DNA of 64,000 nt. Origin: Ceratothoa steindachneri (lineage: Eukaryota > Arthropoda > Malacostraca > Isopoda > Cymothoidae). The notes beneath the pieces are model-generated. The model searched no databases and was not told where the DNA came from. It saw nothing but the letters and a program-made list of their open reading frames with translations. The translations under genes and the position numbers were made by a program. The stretch covers positions 154,938,306-155,002,305 of the forward strand of contig OZ018326.1 in assembly GCA_963969495.1 (NCBI GenBank), in the 5' to 3' direction. This document shows positions 56,465 to 64,000 of this stretch, piece after piece. Within the stretch, counting starts at the first letter, position 1. Each line of letters opens with the position of its first letter.

Positions 56465-57316
56465 TGTGAGTGTGTGTAAAAGGGCCATTCTCCCACCCCT
56501 TTTCTCAGTACCCTCTCCCTCCCTCTGTAAGAATGTGTGTGAATGGGAATGGGTTTGTTTTATTTTTGTTTAATTCATGTATAAAATGATTACCATGTTT
56601 TTCTTTCTTTCCAGGCGTTATTCTGGAAAGATAATAGCTAATTTTGAAATATCACTATAATAAGATAGTTCTTTGTTTAAATTAACTTTTATCAAAGCGT
56701 CATATTCTGGAAAGAGGTAAGCTAGTCGATGTATTTTCGGGTAATGCCCACTTATTAGTTTCGCCATCCATGTATAAATAAATGGGTCACTGAAGGAGGA
56801 TATATCTCTTCTTCAGAGAGTGGAAGTGTGGACTGGCAGCAAGATGGGTTCTATAGAAGAGTGCTCCACCCAGCCCTGAGAGGAGGGCTTTCGTGTCTCT
56901 AACCACCTGAACCGCCATACCTGCCTTCGTTGACAATCCTGCCTCCTTCTAGTTAACCAACTACCACCCACCTCCAGCAAGTCATAGCGCGTGTCCCCTT
57001 TTCGTTCGGTTGTGGTTGTGTTTTTTTGTTTTGTCTAGAATTTACGTAAATTGTTGTATCCGCCCGTTATAAGATTCTCGTTTGGTATCGTTATTTTGAT
57101 TGGGGAATTTAGCCTCATTTTGAAGTGTGCACACTTCCCTAGTAAATATAAAATTTTGTAAATATAAACTGTAACTACCATTGTATTTTTTGTAAGTAAA
57201 GGGACTGTATATACAATCCGTTTTATTCTCCCTCGATTTCTCACGTCCGGACAGTGTAGGAAGCGGGTTGGATCGATTATCGATTGGGATTAGAGATCTA
57301 TTTTCGGCCCGCTACA
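56465..57316 (+). repeat. 5' LTR of GYP4
   Basis: Starts TGTGAGTGTG exactly where CR1-c4 breaks off and ends CCCGCTACA just before the primer binding site. 852 bp with TG and CA ends. A TATAAATA box-like site at 56773-56780 is a plausible promoter. The 3' LTR is outside the window, so the limits rest on the junction and the primer binding site. Confidence 0.8.
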
Positions 57317-57318
57317 TT

Positions 57319-57336
57319 TGGCGCCCGAATAGGGAC
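57319..57336 (+). promoter_or_regulatory. Primer binding site, tRNA-Lys type
   Basis: TGGCGCCCGAATAGGGAC, which differs at one of 18 positions from the classical primer binding site complementary to tRNA-Lys(UUU). It lies 2 bases after the LTR end. Confidence 0.88.
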
Positions 57337-57452
57337 GTGAGACTTCGAAACTGGGAGCGTGACTGGATTGGATTGCAGTCCATACCCAATTAGTGTGACA
57401 AGTAGTTTGATTGATTTTTCCCTTCTCCTATCTTTTTACTAACTTGGGAACA

Positions 57453-59162
57453 ATGGCTGTAGCGGAAACGTTGAATGAAGAAGTAGTGCGATTGAGACTG
57501 GAGTTGAGAAAGAAAGAAGAGGAGTGTGAAATGTTGCGGGGAATGATGGAGGGAATGGAGAATAAAATAAAAGGGATGAATGAAAAGACTGATAAGATGA
57601 AGAAGGAAATGGGAGGTTGACAGGATCAGACGGACTGACGGATGCAGGACCTGTATAACATGATGACAGGGGCTGGATCAGTCCCAGGACCTACAACCCT
57701 GACCCCTGCTCCTACTGAAGGGACTCCGCTAAATGGAATGGATGGCAGTAGGGTTGAGTCTAAAGAAGATACTGTGAGTGGTAGGAAAGGGGGTGAATGG
57801 AAGAGAGTGGAAAGTAAGAGAGGAAGTAAGCATGGTTCTAAGGTTAAGGATAGGAAGGCGAGAGGGAAGAGTGTGGATTCGCTATACTCAGATGAGGGAG
57901 AGAGTGACAATATGATTGGAATGAGTGAGACCGAGAGTAGCTCTTTGGAGAGTGAAGTGAATGTGGGGAAAGGAATTTTGATTAGGGAAGTGCCAAGGAT
58001 TGATAAGTTTAGATTGCATGGGGGAAAGAGTATGGATGAGTTCTTCGGGGATTTTGAGCGGTACTGCAAGCTCAAGTACCCGCAGAACAAGGGTCACTGG
58101 GTGAGTGTTCTGGGAGATTGTTTGGATGGGAAAGTGTTGGAGTTCTTGCGAGTGATAACGAGTGTGGGAGAGCCAAAGTACGATGTAGTGAAGAAGAGAT
58201 TGATTGGGCAGGTGAAACGAATGAAAGAGAGTGTGAAGTATAAGAGGGTGAATGAATTTGAGAAGGCTCGAATTGGGAAGAGTGAAAGTGTGAATATGTA
58301 TGCACATAGGCTTGAGAGTATGGCAAGAACGAGGTATGGTGATGATGATGTAAATGAATGTAAACCACTCATGAGGAAGTTTTTGGACACGATCCCGCGA
58401 AAGGTGAGTGAATGGCTGAGTGGAAAGAGAAAGGAGAGAGTGAGACTGACAGGTGAACGGTTGATGTGGGAGGATGTGTTGGAACTGTTAGAAGATGGAC
58501 GATTTGATGATGAAAGCGATCTAGAAGAGGATGGATGGTACAGTGTGAATGTTGGGGGTAAGAAGCCCAGGAGCTTTCATCCACCCCAGCAGTTTGTCAG
58601 CTACAGGGATGCCCTGAAGGCTGCACCAGCTGGAGTGATGTCAAACTTCCTGGGCCGGCAGAATGGATGGGCAAATGGAGGGTGGTCGAATGGAAGGGGG
58701 GCAGATGAATTTCAAGCGTGGGAACGGATATATGAGAGAGAAACCGAGGTATGTCCCAGCAAACGAGAGACCGAATGGTGGGAGAAAGATTGTGGAATGT
58801 CGTCGGTGTGGAAGGAAGGGTCATATGTTGGCAGAATGTAGGTGGACATCTGGTGCGTGTTTTGGGTGTGGTAAGAAAGGGCATATGATAAAGGATTGCC
58901 AGGAAAGTGTGAAAGAGTGCTTCGAGTGTAAAGAAATAGGCCATTTGAAGAAAGATTGTCCGAGGTTGAATGGTGGAGCAACTGGTGGGGAAAGTATGAA
59001 ATATGCATGTGGTAATTGTGGAAAGGCTGGTCATTATGCAAGGATGTGTCGTGACCAGAGGAATGTATGTAGCTATTGTGCGATGGAAGGACATTCAAGT
59101 GAAAGTGTTGGATTAGACTGAGAGCGCAAGGTGTGAATGGAAAGTCTGAAGCGGGAAACTGA
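57453..59162 (+). pseudogene. GYP4 gag (capsid-like region and five zinc knuckles), four lesions
   Basis: ATG at 57453. A coiled coil (residues about 6-55) precedes two in-frame TGAs (57618-57620, 57636-57638). A Ser/Lys-rich linker follows, then the capsid-like part (IDKFRLHGGKSMDEFFGDFERY to about 58500). At the G run near 58692-58702 the frame moves by one. In that frame the CCHC knuckles CRRCGRKGHMLAEC, CFGCGKKGHMIKDC, CFECKEIGHLKKDC and CGNCGKAGHYARMC are read. Near 59103 the original frame returns, completing CSYCAMEGHSSEKC and ending in TGA at 59160. The two indels compensate each other. Confidence 0.82.
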
Positions 59163-62100
59163 ATGGTAAGAGGGTACCTGCTGAAGTATCCTCTGGGTGC
59201 ATGAGTGTGAGTAATGTGTTGGTAAGTCTGTCTAGTGTGAAAGTGCTGTCTGGTAGGAAGTATGAGTGTCTGAGTGTGAAGGTGGAATTGAATGGAATTG
59301 AGTGTTTGGCTTTAATAGATTCTGGATGCAAGGCGAGCTTGGTGTATAAAGATGTGTATGACAAGGTTAGCGAGAAAGCCCTCCTGTCTGAGTGCAAGGG
59401 TAGTTTAGTAGGTATTGGTAATAGGAGAGTGCCTGTGATTGGAATGATAAGGTCAGCTGTTCGAATGCATGGTATGATGATGAATGAATGTGAATTTTCT
59501 GTGATTGATAAGGTGAGTAGTGAGTATGGTGTGATTTTGGGGTATGATTTTATGAAAATGAATCGTATGGTTGTGCATCCTGCGAGTGATCAGATTGAGA
59601 GAAAGATTGGTAAAAATGGGGTGTATAAGTTGTATGTAGGGAAAGATGGTAGCGTTTTGAGGAGTGTGTTTACTGGTATTGAGGTGACTGCTATGGAGAA
59701 TGTAAGGCTTGTGAAGGGTGAACGGGTGTCTGTTAGAGTGAGTTGGAGTAAGGATGTTAGTTTGAATGTGAGTGAGAACACTGTGATATTGGATGGAAAC
59801 GATGCGTGTTATAAGGTAAGGCGTGTTGCTTGTGTGTTTGATGGCTTGATGAGAATGAATGATCCTTTTGTATGTGTGCAGGCGGACCCCAATGTGAAAG
59901 GGCAGGTGAGGGGAATCCAAGTCGGAGATGTACTGGGCCACCTCTCCACTGTCAATGAGGTAGGTATGGATGATAGTACGGATGTCAGGGTGAATGTTGC
60001 AGGTGAAGAGACGTCTGAATGGACGTATAATGATGTGAAGAGCATGGTGGAATTGGATGGATGTTTAACTGAGTATGATAGGGAGGATGTGTATCGAATG
60101 ATCTTTGAACGAAAGGGAGCCCTCAGTAAGGGTGATCTGGATTTCGGGGTTGCAAAGCTCCCGGAATTCAAGATTGTCCTGAAGGAGGATTCCCCAATCT
60201 ATCAGCGGCCAAGGCATTTCCCACGTCCGGTTGCTGATGAGATTGAGGAGCAGTGTTTGGAATTGGAGCAATTGGGGGTGATTGAAGAGAGCGAGAGTGC
60301 ATGGAATAGTCCAATTGTACCTGTACGTAAGCCGGATGGAAGATTGCGTCTGTGTGTGGATTATCGAAAGGTGAATGAAAGGACTGTGAAAGAAAGGTTT
60401 CCGATGTGTGTGGTATCTGAGTGTGTGTATAGTATGCATGGGATGAAGTGGTTTACGAAGCTGGATCTGGTACGGGAGTATTACCAGATGCGTATTGCTG
60501 AGGAGAGCCGGCCAGTAACTGCCTTCTCTTCCTCAAAGAGGCATTACCAGTTCCGGAACCTCAGCTTTGGGTTGGCTAATGCTCCCGGAGCCTTCCAGCG
60601 GGCAATGAATGTTGTGTTGAGTAAGTTTGGGAGTAAGAATGTGATTGCGTTTATAGATGATATTTTGATTATGACTGAGACTTTTGAGGAGCATATGAGA
60701 TTGGTGAATGATGTGTTGAGAACGTTGGAGAGTGTTGGTGTGAAGGTGAAAGTGGCGAAGTGTGAATGGTTTGCGAAAGAAGTGGAATTCCTTGGGCATA
60801 TGGTGAGTGAGAATGGATTGCGAAAATCATCGAAGTATGTTGAGAAGGTGCGAATGTTTCCTAAACCGGTGACTGTGAAGCAACTGAAGTCATTTTTGGG
60901 TTTGATTGAGTTCCAGCGAAAGTTTATACGTGATTGTTCTGGTGTGAGTAAGCCTCTGACTGAGTGGATGGGCAAGAAAGGTAGTACGGTTGTCAAGTGG
61001 AATGATAAGATGAATGAGGCGTATGAGAGACTGAAAGAGGCAGCGGCTGAAGATGTTGAATTGGCTTACCCAGATTATAGTGTAAATGCTAAAATGCTTG
61101 AATTGTATACAGATGCGAGTGGGTATTGTATGGGAGGTTTTCTGATGCAAGAGCAGCGTTTGAATGGAGAGAATGTCAGGCGAATAATTGGGTATGTATC
61201 CAAGGCTATGAATGTTGCAGAACGAAAGTATTCGACTGTGGAACGAGAGCTGGCTGCGATAAGATATTGTTTGAAAGTGTTGCGTCCATTTTTGTATGGT
61301 GTGAGGTTTGTGATAAAAACCGATCATCAACCTCTTGTGTATCTGCAGCGTATGAAGTGGGCTGATAGTAGGATTGCAAGGACTTTGGAAGATTTGAGTG
61401 ACTTTGACTATGTGATTGAGTATGTGCCTGGTGAACGGAATGGAGTGGCTGATTTGATGTCAAGGTATCCTGGTACAAATGATGAAAATGTGTGTCGAGT
61501 GAGTGATCCTGAGTATTTGCCGAAAGGGATTATGAATGGAAAAGAGAGTAAGGGTGGTGGTGATTCCTTGTTTGAGAGTGTATGGAATGGTTTGCAAGAT
61601 TTGAAGAGTGATGGAGTAGATGTGAGAGTGCCCGATAGTGTAGATGATTTAAGGAAGGAGGTAATGAATGAAGTGTGTAGGAAGCCTGAAAGCATTGGTA
61701 TGGCAAAGGTGTGGAACTTCATGAAAGAATTGAGAGCGATGTGTATGCAAGGGGTCCCGCCATTTCAGGAAGTGTTGATTGTAGTGAGTCGTTTGTATGG
61801 AGTGATTGTTTATGTGCACTTTGGTGGTGAGAGGCCGATTGTGTACAAGGATGAGAAGATGAAGAGTTTGAATCCTAATGTGGTACATCTGCAATGTTTG
61901 AGCGGTGTGCACTACAATTGGGTAATTGAAAAGTGTTCATATATAAGAGAGAAGAATGATTGTCTGGATGAAGATGAGTGTGTGTTGAGTGATGATATGG
62001 GAGTTAATGACAGTGTGGATATCAGTGCTGATGTTGGTGTGCTTGTTCCTTCAGTGTATTGCGAACATGGTGGACCTGATATGATGGAAGCGAGAGTGAA

Positions 62101-64000
62101 AGTTGGTGAAAGGTTGTTCTGTGGTTTGATTGATACTGGAGCGCAGGTGTCTTTAGTGAATGAGAGGATTCTGAGTAAGTATGATGAGTTTAAATGTTGC
62201 GAGCATAAACCTGTGAAGTTACGGATAAGTGGATTAGGGAATGGCTTGATAGTGGCATGGGAACAGGTTAGTCTGAAAGTGAGTTTGGGTAATGGTGTGA
62301 ATGTGAGGCATGACTTTGTGATTCTGAAAGGTGAGCAAATGCCTTGTTGTTTCTTGCTTGGTGTAGACTTTATGAGATTGAATGATTTGTCTTTGGATGC
62401 TGATAAGGATCGTCTTATGAAAGGTGAATGTGAGGTGATGAGGTTGAATGAGTGTGCAAAGAATGTTGTCAAGTTTTGCGGTATGATTGAGTTGGTCATG
62501 GATGATGAGAATGAGATTTTAAGTGATGATGATATTCTAGAGATGCAAGAGATGTGTCCTTTTGTTAGTGAGTTGAAGAGGTGTGTAATGATGCGTGTTG
62601 ATTTGAATGAATGGCCAGAGTGTTTAAGTGATTTTAAAAGGTATGCTAAGGATTTTGTTGTTTGTATGGATGTTGTATATTTTGTGAGGCATGTGAAGGG
62701 TGGTGATGATATGTATGTACCTGTGATGTCCTTAGTTGGTATGATTGGTCTGGTGAAGGTTGTGCATGATAATTATGGGCATATGGGTAAGTTTAAGCTG
62801 TGGGAGTGTATGAAGGAGCATGTGTTCCACCCATTTCTGAGAACTGTTGTGAATGATGTTGCAACTACGTGTGAAAGGTGTCAGAAGCGAAAGGTGCAAG
62901 GTGTGCAAGTGAAACCACCGATGTTGAAAGTTGATGCGAAAGAACCGTTTGAATTGGTAGTGATTGATTGTGTGTCTTTGCCGCGTACGAGTGCTGGGAA
63001 TGTTGGTATGGTTGTGATGGTTGACCATAAAAGTAAGTTTGTGTATGCAGCGCCTGTGAGAGATAAAAGGAGTGTGACTGTTGCGTGTGTGGTTGAGCAG
63101 TTGTTTTTTCCTATGTGTGTATGGAAGCCTAGAAGATGTCTGAGTGATAATGGGCCTGAATTTGTAGGGGAAGTGTTTGAGCAAATGTTGAGAGAGAATG
63201 GTGTGGAGCATGTGAGAACAACTCCGTATGTACCGTCTTCAAATGGATTGGCTGAACGGACTATAAGAACCTTGTGTGAGATGTTGAGAATGATGAGTAC
63301 GACAGTGAATGACTGGGATGTGTGTCTGGGGAGAGTGTTGTGGGCGTATAATTCAACTGTGCATAGTGCAACTGGAATGTCCCCATGTCAGTTTGTGATG
63401 AATTTTGAAAGGCGAGTGAAAGATAGGTTTCGTTTGAGTGAAAGTGAGCAGAGTGTATGGCGCGAGGCGCATGAAAGGTTCCGTTCATTTGAATTAGGTA
63501 CAAAAGTATTGAAGGTGAAAGAAGTGAAGGGTAGGTTGAATGTATCAAAGATGAGTGAGAAGTTTGATGGACCTTATAGAGTTGTGAGGGTTTGGGAAAA
63601 TGGAGTGACGTATGTTTTGGAGAGTTTGAATGACGGCATGACTGAGAGAGTGCGGGCTCATCAGAGTCAGTTAAGGAGATGGAGAGAACCTCCTGACTAC
63701 CTGGTGAGCCATCCGGTGTATGGACTGTGTAGAGAAAGAGGTAAAGTGCATGATGATGAGATTGAATGTGATAGAATGGATCTGTCTGGGAAAGAGCTAG
63801 TCTTAGTCTTGAGGAGTAGAAAGCGTACAAAGAAGGGTGAAAGGAAGAATGCAAGTACGAATGAAAGTAAGTCTGAGCAGAGTGTTTCTGGTATGGGGGA
63901 TCTTGAAAGGGAGATTGAGTTTTTGCGTAAACAGGTGAGTGATTTGGCTGGTATAAGTAGACGAGTGAGTGAGCTGCCTGTGCCTGATTTTTCTGGTTTT
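59150..64000 (+). CDS. GYP4 pol: protease, RT, RNase H, second protease, integrase (open at window end)
   Basis: The frame is open from 59150 to 64000 (1,617 codons, first ATG 59201), reached by -1 frameshifting. Residues counted from 59201: protease 1 about 20-125 with LALIDSG (Asp40) and VILGYDF; RT about 330-600 with FTKLDLVREYYQM and FIDDILI; RNase H about 625-760 with ELYTDASG, VEREL, KTDHQPL and NGVADLMS; protease 2 about 960-1070 with GLIDTGAQVSLV (Asp978) and LLGVDF; integrase zinc region from about 1188 (HDNYGH, CERC); core with VIDCVS, LSDNGPEF and GLAERT (DD35E); GPY-like FDGPYRVV near 1452; then a basic region and a helical LEREIEFLRKQV. The linker between RNase H and integrase is about 430 residues, far longer than usual. 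No stop or frameshift. The coding strand is rich in GTG and GA and poor in C. Confidence 0.93.
59153..59194 (+). promoter_or_regulatory. Probable -1 ribosomal frameshift signal between gag and pol
   Basis: Slippery heptamer GGGAAAC (59153-59159) in the gag frame as GGA AAC, immediately followed by the gag stop TGA. After a 9-nt spacer comes a hairpin: AGAGGGTAC (59169-59177) with GTATCCTCT (59186-59194), nine pairs including one G-U, and an 8-nt loop. The -1 frame is exactly the pol frame. Confidence 0.82.

Noticed and set aside
57626..63854. Many minus-strand ORFs of 80-200 residues in GYP4
   Set aside because: They are shadows. The coding strand is C-poor, so the reverse strand has few stops in some frames. 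Their His/Ser/Thr-rich composition matches no family.

Overview
This window is eukaryotic, repeat-dominated DNA in which I can support no host gene. Everything with coding potential is a transposable element or a relic of one, and most are nested in each other. Arthropod-type LINEs, Penelope-like elements, Merlin-like and Tc1/mariner DNA transposons and very long (AT)n and (CT)n tracts together suggest an invertebrate, most likely a crustacean and perhaps a decapod. That assignment is inference from element families I recall and was not checked by any search.

Layout. 1-12.9 kb: three head-to-tail CR1/L2-like LINEs (called a0, a1, a2) abutting (CT)n tracts. a1 (638-5694) is nearly full length with an intact ORF1 (Cys cluster, coiled coil, SGNH esterase) and a dead ORF2. 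a2 is split by a Jockey-like LINE (about 7570-12486), and its reading frame resumes at 12488. 12.9-22.4 kb: a Gypsy element (GYP1, +) whose gag is interrupted by a minus-strand CR1-like LINE (CR1-b, 13369-17940). 22.7-29 kb: GYP2 (minus) with a repeated terminal segment at each end. 29.1-32.6 kb: two Penelope-like elements, the first as two opposed copies bordered by (AT)n. 34-37.5 kb: GYP3 (minus). 38.3-42.8 kb: a Merlin/IS1016-type transposase relic and a cluster of palindromic MITEs with GGTAA termini and 8-bp target duplications, plus a SINE-like unit. 42.9-56.5 kb: four copies of another CR1-like family (CR1-c, both orientations), fragments of other LINEs, a mariner remnant and a Tc1-like transposon (53836-55243). 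56.5-64 kb: GYP4 (+), with 5' LTR, tRNA-Lys-type primer binding site, damaged gag and a pol frame that stays open for 1,617 codons to the window edge.

The most notable object is GYP4. Its gag ends in a textbook -1 frameshift signal (GGGAAAC, 9-nt spacer, 9-bp hairpin). Its pol order reads protease, RT, RNase H, a second protease, integrase. Second is the Merlin-type MITE at 38790-39227, inserted in a transposase exon so that its GT end and the AG in its right flank would form a phase-0 intron.

Insertion order can be read from interruptions: CR1-a2 is older than the Jockey-like element; GYP1 gag is older than CR1-b; CR1-c4 is older than both Tc1 and GYP4; MITE E3a is older than E3b and MITE A. 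Several ORF starts are not ATG, because fragments begin inside longer frames; for these I give the span of the frame.
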